Assembly: GCA_027082955.1 (NCBI GenBank)
Contig: JALWTA010000004.1
Coordinates: forward strand, 36,085-100,084
Direction: 5' to 3'
Length of the DNA: 64,000 nt
Source of the DNA: Sulfurovum sp.
GTDB taxonomy: Bacteria; Campylobacterota; Campylobacteria; Campylobacterales; Sulfurovaceae
Part shown: positions 35,600-44,081 of the stretch, one piece after another
Position numbering within the stretch: position 1 is the first letter of the stretch
Layout of the letters: each line of letters starts with the position of its first letter
The notes under the pieces: model-generated
What the model saw: only the letters and a program-made list of their open reading frames with translations
What the model was told of the DNA's origin: nothing
Databases searched by the model: none
Translations under genes and position numbers: made by a program

Positions 35600-36153
35600 G
35601 ATTCATCCTCTTCTTCATCTTTTTGTAACAGGTAGATACTGTAGAAAAACAGCAGTGCCAGAAAAACAATGCTCAGGTGACGCTGTGCAAAACTGAGCAG
35701 GTCGATAACTGTCTGTCCGAAATAGTACCCAAGCGAAGTGAACGTGACCGACCAGAGTGCCACACCGATGATCTCAAGCAGCAGAAACTTCCAGAAGTTA
35801 AACCCTGAAACCCCCAGCATCAGCAGTGCGGGAATGTGGGTACCGTAGATGAAGCGCTCGAAAACGACAATCCAGCTTCCAAAACGTCTGAACCACTTCT
35901 CTACCCGCTGCAGTTTTCTGTCATAACGGTGCAGTAACGCTTCGGTTTTCTTTTTAAAAAGGTGTCCGGTACCAAACAGCAGCAGGTCACCGATCATCGC
36001 ACCGGTGAATGTGATGAGAAAGACTGTCGGAAAATCAAATTTTCCCTGTTCAATCATAAATCCGGCAAGTGCCAGACCGATCTCTCCTTCCAGAAAACTC
36101 CAAAAAAAGAGAATGGTATAGGAAAAATGGGCTGTTAAAAAAGATATGATCAT
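35596..36153 (-). CDS. DedA family membrane protein
   Basis: 185 residues with four to five hydrophobic segments. FFWSFLEGEIGLALAGF and FERFIYGTHIPALLMLGVSG match the DedA/SNARE-associated family of lipid-related, proton-dependent membrane proteins. The C-terminus is acidic (KDEEEDES). First gene of a two-gene operon with gpmA, behind a promoter with two inverted repeats. Confidence 0.85.
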   Translation of the reverse strand: MIISFLTAHFSYTILFFWSFLEGEIGLALAGFMIEQGKFDFPTVFLITFTGAMIGDLLLFGTGHLFKKKTEALLHRYDRKLQRVEKWFRRFGSWIVVFERFIYGTHIPALLMLGVSGFNFWKFLLLEIIGVALWSVTFTSLGYYFGQTVIDLLSFAQRHLSIVFLALLFFYSIYLLQKDEEEDES

Positions 36154-36173
36154 TAGATACTGCCTCTTTGTTA

Positions 36174-36193
36174 ATGCTATTTAATTATAGCAT
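36174..36193. repeat. Inverted repeat over the dedA -10 box
   Basis: Arms ATGCTAT and ATAGCAT around six bases. It includes the minus-strand TATAAT, so it may be a repressor site or only the chance symmetry of an AT-rich promoter. Confidence 0.3.
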
Positions 36194-36227
36194 GTTAAAA
36201 GAGAGGTATTGTGTCAGCCAACTGACA
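36184..36227 (-). promoter_or_regulatory. dedA-gpmA promoter with activator-type inverted repeat
   Basis: A perfect repeat TGTCAG-CCAA-CTGACA (36212-36227), 22 bases, then TATAAT on the minus strand (36189-36184). The distance from repeat to -10 is identical to that at yfdX, and the repeats share 14 of 16 bases. The centre lies at -42.5. Confidence 0.55.
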
Positions 36228-36335
36228 AAAGATAAAGAATACTATATTAACCCTATAGATTCATAACAATAAACATCGTCAGTAAAATCTACACAACATG
36301 ATTATGGGAAGTTACGTAGAAACAGTAGCGTTTTG

Positions 36336-37565
36336 TTATGGGGTATCGGTTTCCTGCAAAGCCGGCAATAAAATGGTAAATTCCGCCCCGCCATCGACAT
36401 TTCTAACAAGCAGTTTACCTTGCATATTGTTCTCTACCATGTTTTTGGCAATGTTCAGTCCTATCCCTGAACCTTTGGGCTTTGTCGTCACATAGAGGTC
36501 AAATATCTTCTCCATGACATCTTCACGAATACCGCCTGCATTGTCCCTGACTGTAACACAAGGTCTACCCTCATCTTCTTTTATGTCAATGAAAATACGC
36601 ATATCATCCTGCGGGTTTTCAATATATGCATCACGCGCATTGTTAAGCAGAGTCAGCACAACCTGATTGAACTCGTTGGGGTAACCGTAGGCAAGCAGTT
36701 TTTCATTGCCATGCAATTCGAGTGTAATATGGTTATGGCTGTATTCGAACTGTACAAGGTCAATAATGGTTTTAATACTGTCATAGAGATTGAAATAGAT
36801 CCGTTCACGTGAAGGATTGAAAAAACTCTGGAAGTCACTGACGGTCTGATCCATATAGCGTACCTGCTTCAGGGTATCATCAAGTTTTTTATTGACCTCA
36901 TCATCTGAGAGTGTACGTTTGTTCAGATTGAGTTTAAGCACATTGACGATCAGGCTGATGACATTGAGCGGCTGTTTCCACTGATGGGTGATCATCCCTA
37001 TCATCTCACCCATCTGGGCATGGCGCGCCTGAAGCTCTACCAGTTTCTGTTTCTCCATATTCTTTTTGATCTCTTCATCGACAATCTCCTGCATCTCCTC
37101 ATTGAAGCGCTTTAGCTGCGCATTCTTTTGGGAAATATCATCAAGAAGCAGTGACTTTTCGTTACGTTCCTGAATGAGCTTCTGTTGTGTTTGCGCCATG
37201 TCGGTCACATTTTCAAAAAGTACGACCATGCTCTCATAGACCCTGCCCTGCTCATCAGCAGATGGTCTACGACGCCCGGGGTGAACATGAATATGTATAT
37301 ATACATCTTTATGCAGCGATTTTTGTACATAAGGGATTGTAAAGGCATGTCTCTGACCTTTCAAAATCTCTTCGAGCACCGTTTCCAGTCCATAAAGTTC
37401 AGGCACCAGATCGGTAATATCAATATTGTCACACTCTTTTGCCCTTTGACTGCACAGCTCAAAGACTTTATCGGAAAATTCAATCACCCTATAGGTCTCA
37501 TCTACAACGACATACTCATAGATATGATTGGCATAGATGGCATTGAGAATCTCTTGAATATGCAT
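36336..37565 (-). CDS. PAS-domain sensor histidine kinase
   Basis: 409 residues, no membrane segment. An N-terminal PAS-like domain (about 1-125) precedes a coiled coil (125-180), the phospho-acceptor His194 in MITHQWKQPLN, and a HATPase domain (NARDAY, VRDNAGGIREDVMEKIF, GSGIGLNIAKNMV). It has no receiver of its own, so it needs a separate one. It starts four bases after the small GTPase gene, which suggests that the GTPase and kinase act together. A cytosolic PAS suggests sensing of redox, gas or a ligand. Confidence 0.9.
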   Translation of the reverse strand: MHIQEILNAIYANHIYEYVVVDETYRVIEFSDKVFELCSQRAKECDNIDITDLVPELYGLETVLEEILKGQRHAFTIPYVQKSLHKDVYIHIHVHPGRRRPSADEQGRVYESMVVLFENVTDMAQTQQKLIQERNEKSLLLDDISQKNAQLKRFNEEMQEIVDEEIKKNMEKQKLVELQARHAQMGEMIGMITHQWKQPLNVISLIVNVLKLNLNKRTLSDDEVNKKLDDTLKQVRYMDQTVSDFQSFFNPSRERIYFNLYDSIKTIIDLVQFEYSHNHITLELHGNEKLLAYGYPNEFNQVVLTLLNNARDAYIENPQDDMRIFIDIKEDEGRPCVTVRDNAGGIREDVMEKIFDLYVTTKPKGSGIGLNIAKNMVENNMQGKLLVRNVDGGAEFTILLPALQETDTP

Positions 37566-37569
37566 GGAG

Positions 37570-38079
37570 CTACCTTTGTGAAAGCATCAGTCTTGCGATA
37601 GCATCGAATACCCGTTCTACCCCTTCGCCGCTTTTTGCCGATGTAAGATATATCTGTTCACACAGGTCAGCATAGCGTTCACACGCATGGGCATATACCT
37701 GCTGTTGCTGATCTTCCGCCAATTTATCGTTTTTGTTCAACACAAGGGTAATAGGCGCATTCGGTGCATGCTTGCCTACAATATCAATATAGCTGCGCAG
37801 GTTTTCTATGGTCTCTTCACGGGTAATATCCGCTACCAGTATCGCACCGTGCGCACCCTGAAGGTAAATCGTATTGACAGGTTTGGTAGGGGTACCCCCT
37901 TCAATATCCCATATCAGCCCCTGCACTACCGTCTCATCAACTGCAATCTTTTTACGCGAGATCTTTACACCGATCGTACTCAAATAGCTGTCACTGAACT
38001 GATTATCCACAAAACGGCGTATCAGGCTTGTCTTTCCGGTAGAGAAATCCCCGACCAGAATGATCTTTTTTGAAATCAT
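37570..38079 (-). CDS. Ras/Rab-like small GTPase
   Basis: 169 residues, the size of a single G domain. G1 is GDFSTGKTS (10-18), G2 probably Thr35, G3 WDIEGG (57-62), G4 NKND (115-118) and G5 TSAKS (146-150). The order and spacing match Ras/Rab/Arf GTPases, and bacterial MglA-like relatives. The catalytic Gln that follows DxxG in Ras is absent (Gly-Thr here), so hydrolysis likely needs a partner. The start at 38079 lies behind GGGTAATTTAACT; a longer reading upstream lacks support. A histidine kinase is four bases downstream, and a Roadblock-like gene lies 5 kb away. Confidence 0.85.
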   Translation of the reverse strand: MISKKIILVGDFSTGKTSLIRRFVDNQFSDSYLSTIGVKISRKKIAVDETVVQGLIWDIEGGTPTKPVNTIYLQGAHGAILVADITREETIENLRSYIDIVGKHAPNAPITLVLNKNDKLAEDQQQQVYAHACERYADLCEQIYLTSAKSGEGVERVFDAIARLMLSQR

Positions 38080-38157
38080 AGTTAAATTACCCTTTCTTGA
38101 CTCATCTGCAACACGTAGAACAAATCGCAATCTAGCTTACCGTAACAATATCGTTCA

Positions 38158-38163
38158 ATTATA
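38158..38163 (-). promoter_or_regulatory. -10 box of the GTPase-kinase operon
   Basis: TATAAT on the minus strand, about 79 bases before the GTPase start. The 215-base gap to the Hpt gene holds no other clear signal. Confidence 0.4.
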
Positions 38164-38294
38164 TGATTATGTGTGTAAGCTATCAAAAAACCTTGTTGCA
38201 CGATCAGGCATCATAAAAATGCATCCGCCCAAACAACGACAAAATATACTTCTTCGCCTCTTTACAATATTATCATACGACCGTTTCTCATCTG

Positions 38295-38618
38295 TTAGTT
38301 TATCTCTCCGCTCTCCAGGAACGCCTCGATCTTCCCAATGCTTTTGGCAGGGTCGTTCTCTTTGCGAAGATCCGCCATAAGATCAGCCGCTTTAGTATTG
38401 CCCATATTGAGAAAAAGTCCTTTAAGCGCATGCAGTGACTTGCTGATCTGTTCAATGTTTTGCGGTTGCGATGCAAGCAGTGATTTGAGCTTTTCAAGTT
38501 CATTGAAAAGATCACGTTTCCCCGAACCAAGAAGCTGCTCTATTTGCGTCTCTTTGAAGCCGAAGGAGGAGAACTTCTCTTTGGCTATCCTCAATGTCTC
38601 TTCTATCACATCTTCCAT
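38295..38618 (-). CDS. Hpt (histidine phosphotransfer) domain protein
   Basis: 107 residues, all helical. SLHALKGLFLNMGNTKAADL has the HxLKG...N pattern of Hpt proteins, with His63 as the likely phospho-acceptor. Such stand-alone proteins pass phosphate between the receiver of a hybrid kinase and another receiver. Two hybrid kinases (40848-42449 and 44152-46212) and a LuxR-type regulator are close by, so a phosphorelay is likely. Confidence 0.75.
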   Translation of the reverse strand: MEDVIEETLRIAKEKFSSFGFKETQIEQLLGSGKRDLFNELEKLKSLLASQPQNIEQISKSLHALKGLFLNMGNTKAADLMADLRKENDPAKSIGKIEAFLESGEIN

Positions 38619-38649
38619 ACATAAGACCTCTATCTGAAATATATCAATG

Positions 38650-38655
38650 ATTATA
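38650..38655 (-). promoter_or_regulatory. -10 box of the hpt gene
   Basis: TATAAT on the minus strand, 32 bases before the Hpt start. No clear -35. Confidence 0.4.
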
Positions 38656-38805
38656 CAATAAATGCTCTTTCTATACTAAGGTTCAGTAATGATTTTATGC
38701 GAAGTCATGAATTTCTATTTCGAGATTTTGAATCTAAAGTAGGGTTAAACAATAATCATGTATAGTCAACGAAAGAACGATAGCAAAAAGCCAGGAAGGG
38801 AAGAG

Positions 38806-39453
38806 ATGGAGAATAACTTGCGTATCGCCATTGCAGATGACCATGAGATCGTGCGAAGCGGGCTTGCTATGATCATTGACAATGCGCAGGGTATGCAGGT
38901 TGATATAGCGGCATCTTCCCATCATGAACTGATCGATCTGCTTGAAAAAAGAGAGATAGACCTCCTGATCCTCGACCTCAACCTTGGCGATGTCAATGGA
39001 CTTTTTTCGCTCGAATCGGTTGCCAGCCGCTACCCTTCACTGCCTGTTCTTGTTCTCAGTGCCTACCCCGAAGAGGAGTACGCCATCCATGCGTTTAAAG
39101 CAGGAGCATCAGGCTATCTGAACAAAGCGGTCATCTCCTCTGAACTGATAGAGGCAATACAGACAATCCAAAACGGCAAAAGATACATTGGTGAAACACT
39201 TGCACAGACTCTGCCTTACGGCACTTCGCTCCAAAAAGAGACCAAAGAGATCTCAAAGATTCTCTCCAAACGTGAATTTGAGGTATTTACGCTGATCGGA
39301 CAGGGCAAAAGCCCCAAAGAGATCGCCCAGATCCTCTCACTCAGTCCCAAAACCGTATCGACCTATCGCAGCCGTATTATGGAAAAGCTAATGATCACAA
39401 ACCGCTCACAGCTTCAGCGGTTTGCCTACGAACGGCTTGGCGGCGTACTTTGA
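38806..39453 (+). CDS. LuxR/NarL-family response regulator
   Basis: About 215 residues. The receiver has the acidic pair Asp11-Asp12 and phospho-acceptor Asp57 (LILDLNLGD); the output helix-turn-helix is SKREFEVFTLIGQGKSPKEI followed by SPKTVSTYRSRIMEKL. The start MENNLRIAI at 38806 follows AGGAAGGGAAGAG; an earlier in-frame ATG has no ribosome site. Its 3' end overlaps the convergent histidine kinase by 28 bases. It is the only DNA-binding output seen in the signalling island. Confidence 0.92.
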   Translation: MENNLRIAIADDHEIVRSGLAMIIDNAQGMQVDIAASSHHELIDLLEKREIDLLILDLNLGDVNGLFSLESVASRYPSLPVLVLSAYPEEEYAIHAFKAGASGYLNKAVISSELIEAIQTIQNGKRYIGETLAQTLPYGTSLQKETKEISKILSKREFEVFTLIGQGKSPKEIAQILSLSPKTVSTYRSRIMEKLMITNRSQLQRFAYERLGGVL

Positions 39454-40832
39454 TATGGTGGTAAAGAGATTTTAAAAATAGCACCCATCGTACCGTTTTT
39501 CACTTCAATCTTCCCACCACAGTGATCCTGGATGATCGTACGGGACATATAAAGCCCGAGTCCGGTACCGCCATTGTCCTCTTTGGTCGTAAAATACGGA
39601 TCAAATATCTTCTCCAATATCTCCGGTTCTATGCCACCGGCATTGTCTTCCACCTCAATGACGGCATACTCCCCTTCCCTTCTGTTACGTACCGTGATCA
39701 TCGGCGCTTTGATATCTCTCATCAACATTGCATCTTCGGCATTTTTTATCAGGTTTAACAGCACATGTACGACCTCGTTGGGATAGGTCTCTACCCTGCA
39801 TGTACATGCCACCTCCTGATTGACGGTGATCAGTTTGGATTCAAGAGCGCTTCCCGCAATCCGGAGAGTGTCCTCGATAAGCTCCGACGTTGTCCGTACC
39901 TCTTTTTGTTTGTCCAGTTTGAAAAAGTTTCTAAAATCATCGATCGTAGCGGAAAGATGCTGCACATGTTCGCTAATAAGCTGTGTCTTCTCACTGATAA
40001 ACGTTTTATCGCAGCTGCCTACATCGTTTTTGAGTTTCACCGTTGCGTTGACCGCAGCAATCGCATTGAGCGGCTGCCGCCACTGATGGGCGATCATACT
40101 GATCATCTCACCCATCTGCGCATAGCGCGCCTGCTGAAAAAGCATCCTCTCCTGTCGCCGGTTCTTCTCTGTTTTGATCCTAATCTGCTCTTCAAGCGTT
40201 TCATTGAGCTCTTCAAGCTCACGTGTCTTTTGCTCAAGTTCCTCTTTTTGCCGTTTAAGTGCCCGGGTTTTCTTCTCAACTTCCTCTGCCAAAATATTTT
40301 TAACCCTGAGCAGCTTTCTGGTGGCAAGCTGTTCAATGTCCGAATACCAGTGCGCGATCATCAGTACCACCAGCATGTTCATAATCCAGATCATAAAATC
40401 AATGAAGCTGATATGAAACCCCTCCGCATGTTTAAAGAACAAAGCAAAGATCACCATCCCCATCGCTATAAGCCACAGGGAGGCTTCCTTTCCGTCAAAG
40501 AGATAAAAGACCATATAGACAACTGTTGAGACCCAAATGAAGCGTATAGGTGTCTCAGGATGGTTGACTACAAGGAAAAGAGAAGCCAAAAAGGCGGTAA
40601 AGAAGACAATGCGTGTGATCTTTTTATAGTGTCTGCTGTCTGTTTTCAGTTTATAGTAACCATACAGCACTATCCCCAAAAACAGGATATCTGCCCCAGC
40701 CTGTACATAGTCGTGTTTGATCAAACGGATCAAACTCATGGTACCTATCACACTGATGAGGACAAGGAACATTTTCAAAAGCAGTTTGACCTTTTGCTCT
40801 GCAAACTGGGTTTCAGGGTTCACTACTGACAT
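39426..40832 (-). CDS. Membrane sensor histidine kinase
   Basis: 468 residues. Five to six N-terminal membrane helices (residues 15-165) with short loops are followed by a coiled coil (180-235), the phospho-acceptor His249 in MIAHQWRQPLN, and a HATPase domain (LIKNAEDAM, VEDNAGGIEPEILEKIFDPY, GTGLGLYMSRTII). The membrane domain resembles a 5TM sensing module and may detect a lipophilic or membrane signal. It has no receiver domain and is convergent with the LuxR-type regulator, its possible target. Confidence 0.9.
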   Translation of the reverse strand: MSVVNPETQFAEQKVKLLLKMFLVLISVIGTMSLIRLIKHDYVQAGADILFLGIVLYGYYKLKTDSRHYKKITRIVFFTAFLASLFLVVNHPETPIRFIWVSTVVYMVFYLFDGKEASLWLIAMGMVIFALFFKHAEGFHISFIDFMIWIMNMLVVLMIAHWYSDIEQLATRKLLRVKNILAEEVEKKTRALKRQKEELEQKTRELEELNETLEEQIRIKTEKNRRQERMLFQQARYAQMGEMISMIAHQWRQPLNAIAAVNATVKLKNDVGSCDKTFISEKTQLISEHVQHLSATIDDFRNFFKLDKQKEVRTTSELIEDTLRIAGSALESKLITVNQEVACTCRVETYPNEVVHVLLNLIKNAEDAMLMRDIKAPMITVRNRREGEYAVIEVEDNAGGIEPEILEKIFDPYFTTKEDNGGTGLGLYMSRTIIQDHCGGKIEVKNGTMGAIFKISLPPYQSTPPSRS

Positions 40833-40847
40833 CTGTATCCTCTACGC

Positions 40848-42449
40848 TTACGTATTCTCATTGGGAGAGAGGAAAGGGGCTATCGTACGTTTCAAAAGTG
40901 TCGGATCGATCGGCTTGCTCAAATAGCCGTCAAAGCCTGCAGCAAGGAAACGCTCTTTGTCCCCTTTAAGCGCATTGGCAGTGAGTGATACTACCGGCGT
41001 ATGCTCCAGTCCGCTCTCTTCTTCCAGTACAGCTATCTGCTTTGCAGCATCCATACCGCCCATATTTGGCATATTCTCATCCATCAATATCAGGTCATAA
41101 CGGCCAGTTTTGAACTTTTCGATCGCTTCAAGCCCGTCGTTTGCCATCTCATAGGTCAGCCCGAAATTTTCAAGAATGATACTCAGGAACATTCTATTGG
41201 CTTCATAGTCTTCAACAATGAGTACATGGCCGGAAAGTGCTATATCTTCATCCTCTTGTGCATCTTCTTCCTCTTTTCCAAGCGGCAGCGGTACAGAAAG
41301 CTTGAAAGCACTTCCTTTGCCTACTTCGCTTTTAAGGGTCAGTTCACCGCCAAGCATACGGCTGAGCTCCAAAGAGATGGTAAGCCCTAGCCCCGTACCA
41401 CCATAAACACGTGCAGTTGAACCGTCTGCCTGCGTAAAGGGTTCAAAAATACTTTTTTGTTTCTCCTCGCTGATACCGATACCGTAGTCTTTTACAAGTA
41501 TGTTCAAGCGCCCGTTTTTGTACCAGACCACACTTTTGACGATCGAGCCTTCAGGTGTGAACTTGATCGCATTGGAGAGCAGATTGGTAAAGATCTGCTT
41601 GATACGCAGTGCATCGCCATAGAGTACGCTTGGCATGTAGTTATTGTATTTGATCTTGAAGTCGATGTAATTTTCCGCCGCTTTTGCCTGAAAGAGCTCT
41701 GCCACAGAGATTAGATCATCGTACGGATTGAAGTTGTAGGGTTCAATCTTGAGTTTTCCGCTCTCTATTTTGCTGATATCGAGAATGTCATTGATGATCT
41801 GCACAAGCGAATCGGAGGAGTTTTTGATAATGTGCATGTATTTGAGTTTTTCTTTGTCTGTCTCTTTCTCTTCGAGCAGTTTGATGAACCCGACGATGGC
41901 ATTGAGCGGCGTACGGATCTCATGAGACATGTTGGCAAGGAACTGGCTCTTCTGCTGCATCGCCTCTTCGGCAAGCCGTTTTGAACGGGCAAGGTTTTCA
42001 TTCATCTGCTTGAACTGACGCTTCTGGATAATCACCTCTATCACATGTGAAAAAACCTTTTCAAAACGTTCAATCTCAATAGGTTTAAGGATAAAGTTGC
42101 TCACTTCAAGGTCTATGAGATCAAGAAGATAGTTGCTTTCATTATGTGCCGAAAGTGCAATCATATTTTGTCTGTCGTGTATCGCCTTGATCTGACGTGT
42201 CATCTCGATGCCGTTCATTTTCGGCATATTGATATCGGTCAGTACTATGTCATAATAACATTGATGTTTTTCATGGTATGCCTGATACTTCCGAAGCCCC
42301 TCTTCTCCATCGCCTGCGACATCGACATGGTCAAAAAACATTTTCAGCAGTTCCATGGTACTCTCCCGTACCATCGCATTATCCTCAACATAGAGTATTG
42401 AGAGTTCTCCTGCCTCTTGTAAAAGTTCCTGAATCGGTCTGGACACCAT
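40848..42449 (-). CDS. Hybrid histidine kinase, REC-HisKA-HATPase-REC
   Basis: 533 residues. The first receiver has phospho-acceptor Asp72 (TDINMPKMNG). A linker coiled coil leads to His176 in FLANMSHEIRTPLNAIVG, then a HATPase domain (NLLSNAIKFT, GGTGLGLTISLEL) and a second receiver with Asp457 (LMDENMPNMGG) ending in GYLSKPIDP. There is no membrane or sensory domain, so the input is probably phosphate arriving at the first receiver. The second receiver would pass phosphate to the Hpt protein. AGGAGAAT precedes the ATG. Confidence 0.93.
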   Translation of the reverse strand: MVSRPIQELLQEAGELSILYVEDNAMVRESTMELLKMFFDHVDVAGDGEEGLRKYQAYHEKHQCYYDIVLTDINMPKMNGIEMTRQIKAIHDRQNMIALSAHNESNYLLDLIDLEVSNFILKPIEIERFEKVFSHVIEVIIQKRQFKQMNENLARSKRLAEEAMQQKSQFLANMSHEIRTPLNAIVGFIKLLEEKETDKEKLKYMHIIKNSSDSLVQIINDILDISKIESGKLKIEPYNFNPYDDLISVAELFQAKAAENYIDFKIKYNNYMPSVLYGDALRIKQIFTNLLSNAIKFTPEGSIVKSVVWYKNGRLNILVKDYGIGISEEKQKSIFEPFTQADGSTARVYGGTGLGLTISLELSRMLGGELTLKSEVGKGSAFKLSVPLPLGKEEEDAQEDEDIALSGHVLIVEDYEANRMFLSIILENFGLTYEMANDGLEAIEKFKTGRYDLILMDENMPNMGGMDAAKQIAVLEEESGLEHTPVVSLTANALKGDKERFLAAGFDGYLSKPIDPTLLKRTIAPFLSPNENT

Positions 42450-42497
42450 ATTCTCCTGATTTTTTTCGCTTGTTATCTTGCTAATTGTACACCAAAA

Positions 42498-43043
42498 TTA
42501 CTTCCATTCCATCTGTCTGTCCAGAACCGCTCTAATCTGTTTGGGGACATAATACTGGAACTGTTTGGGGTAAATGAAAAAGTCAAGGCTTCCTTTGGCA
42601 TCCAGAATCTCACTCCATCTCTCCACATCAAAATCGATGGCGACCACACCCATGGTCGGTATTTTGGAGATGTGCTCATCCAGCAGTACATTCGCCATGT
42701 CCGTTATCTGCGGATTGTGCCCTATCACAAAGATCGTACTGTAACTGTCATCCTGCATGAGAAGCAGCTCTTTAAGCGTATCGGTATCGGTAAAGTAAAG
42801 CTCTTGCAGATAGTCTATCTGCCCCTCATACGAGAGTTTTTTGGCAAGGCGGTCAGCCGTCTCCTGCGTTCTTGCCGCACAGCTTGCGAGTATGTGGTCT
42901 GGGCATATTCCGCGAAGCATCAAATAGGAGCCTATCATCTCTATAGACTTCTTCCCTTTCTTGGTCAACCCGCGTTCAAAGTCACTGGCATCGATGTCTT
43001 TCCAGCTCGATTTGGCATGTCTGATCAGATATAACGTTTTGAT
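42498..43043 (-). CDS. sixA: SixA-type phosphohistidine phosphatase, probable ATC start
   Basis: 181 residues if read from 43043. The catalytic TLYLIRHAKSSW with the RHxK motif is at residues 3-14, followed by GLTKKGKKS and the second histidine in FVIGHNPQITDM. SixA removes phosphate from Hpt histidines, and an Hpt gene is in the same island. The frame from the upstream stop has no ATG, GTG or TTG before the RHAK motif. An AAAGGGG ribosome site stands at good distance from an ATC at 43043, where relatives have ATG. The first standard start is a TTG at 42968 that would remove the catalytic histidine. Either the start is ATC or the base is wrong. Confidence 0.8.
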   Translation of the reverse strand: MKTLYLIRHAKSSWKDIDASDFERGLTKKGKKSIEMIGSYLMLRGICPDHILASCAARTQETADRLAKKLSYEGQIDYLQELYFTDTDTLKELLLMQDDSYSTIFVIGHNPQITDMANVLLDEHISKIPTMGVVAIDFDVERWSEILDAKGSLDFFIYPKQFQYYVPKQIRAVLDRQMEWK

Positions 43044-43079
43044 GGTCGCCCCTTTAGTATGTTGTACTGATACGCAATG

Positions 43080-43469
43080 CTACAGTTTGCCAAGCTCTTC
43101 TGACATTGATTTGGATGCCTTGTCCATGATCATTTTTGCCAACGCAACATTCCCGTCATCCCTGAAGATCGCAAAAACGTTGATCTTTGCAAAGTTGTCA
43201 TCGGAGAGCACACCGGCACTGTTGATCAGAAATACATGCCCATCGAGTGTTTTTGCCTCAAGAGAGGAGGCTTCTGAAAAACCAACATCCAGAGAAGACT
43301 CTGAAACCATTCTGTAGGCATCGTTGAAGATACTTGCAGAGTAAGGAATATCGGTACCCGTATTGTCATTGTCCACATAGAGGGTCTCCCCTGAGTAGTT
43401 CAATACCGCTGATCCCAGATATCCGTTGACTGCACGCAGTCTTTTCATTGCTTTGTCAAAATCGATCAT
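43080..43469 (-). CDS. Roadblock/LC7-like protein
   Basis: 129 residues without a membrane segment. The pattern LRAVNGYLGSAVLNYSGETL, a middle helix (SASIFNDAYRMVSE), the strands LEAKTLDGHVFLINSAGVL and NVFAIFRDDGNVALAKMIM, and a final helix fit the Roadblock/LC7 fold. In bacteria such proteins (for example MglB) regulate Ras-like GTPases. A small GTPase gene lacking its catalytic Gln lies 5 kb away in the same island. The call rests on pattern only and could be another profilin-like fold. Confidence 0.55.
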   Translation of the reverse strand: MIDFDKAMKRLRAVNGYLGSAVLNYSGETLYVDNDNTGTDIPYSASIFNDAYRMVSESSLDVGFSEASSLEAKTLDGHVFLINSAGVLSDDNFAKINVFAIFRDDGNVALAKMIMDKASKSMSEELGKL

Positions 43470-43500
43470 CTATTTTCCTTTGTATTGATATTAATGAATG

Positions 43501-44019
43501 TTATTTGTTCAGTTCTGTCATAAACGCGTTAAAAGTATCGAAGCTCTGTCCATTTTCCGCCAGAAACTCCCCAAGTGCCTTCTCTGAAGCCTCTACACCC
43601 TCTTCCTGCTCTATCTTCAGCAGTTTGGCATAAAGTTCACCTATCTTCTCTTTGGCTGCCGGCGTGACACTTCTTCTTGTCGAGACATAGTTTCTGAACG
43701 ATCCGTCAGGGTTCTTCGCCATGCGTACCTGTGCAAGCACCCAGTAGTAGCTTCCGTCTTTGCAGAGGTTCTTCACAAACGCTTTGACCTCTTTACCCTC
43801 TGTGATATTGTCCCAGAGGTACTTGAAGATCACCTTCGGCATATCCGGATGGCGCAGGATGGAATGGGGCTTGTCCAGAAGCTCTCCCTGGGAATACCCG
43901 GAAATTTTCATAAAGATCGGATTGGTATAGGTGATGTTCCCCTCAGCATCCCCTTTTGAGACGATCATATCGATACTGCTGACCTCTCTCTCTACATCGG
44001 TCGGTGTAGGACGTTCCAT
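43501..44019 (-). CDS. PAS-domain protein (Aer-like)
   Basis: 172 residues. The PAS domain (GNITYTNPIFMKISGYSQGE, HPDMPKVIFKYLWDNITEGK, KDGSYYWVLAQV) resembles the N-terminus of the Aer aerotaxis receptor. The C-terminal 50 residues are helical. No output domain is present, so it may sense redox or a ligand and act through a partner. AAGGAGAAATGTA precedes the ATG. It is divergent from the GAF hybrid kinase. Confidence 0.85.
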   Translation of the reverse strand: MERPTPTDVEREVSSIDMIVSKGDAEGNITYTNPIFMKISGYSQGELLDKPHSILRHPDMPKVIFKYLWDNITEGKEVKAFVKNLCKDGSYYWVLAQVRMAKNPDGSFRNYVSTRRSVTPAAKEKIGELYAKLLKIEQEEGVEASEKALGEFLAENGQSFDTFNAFMTELNK

Positions 44020-44081
44020 TACATTTCTCCTTCATGATTTAAGTAATATTGGCAGAATATTATCAAAAACATTCCTCTTTG

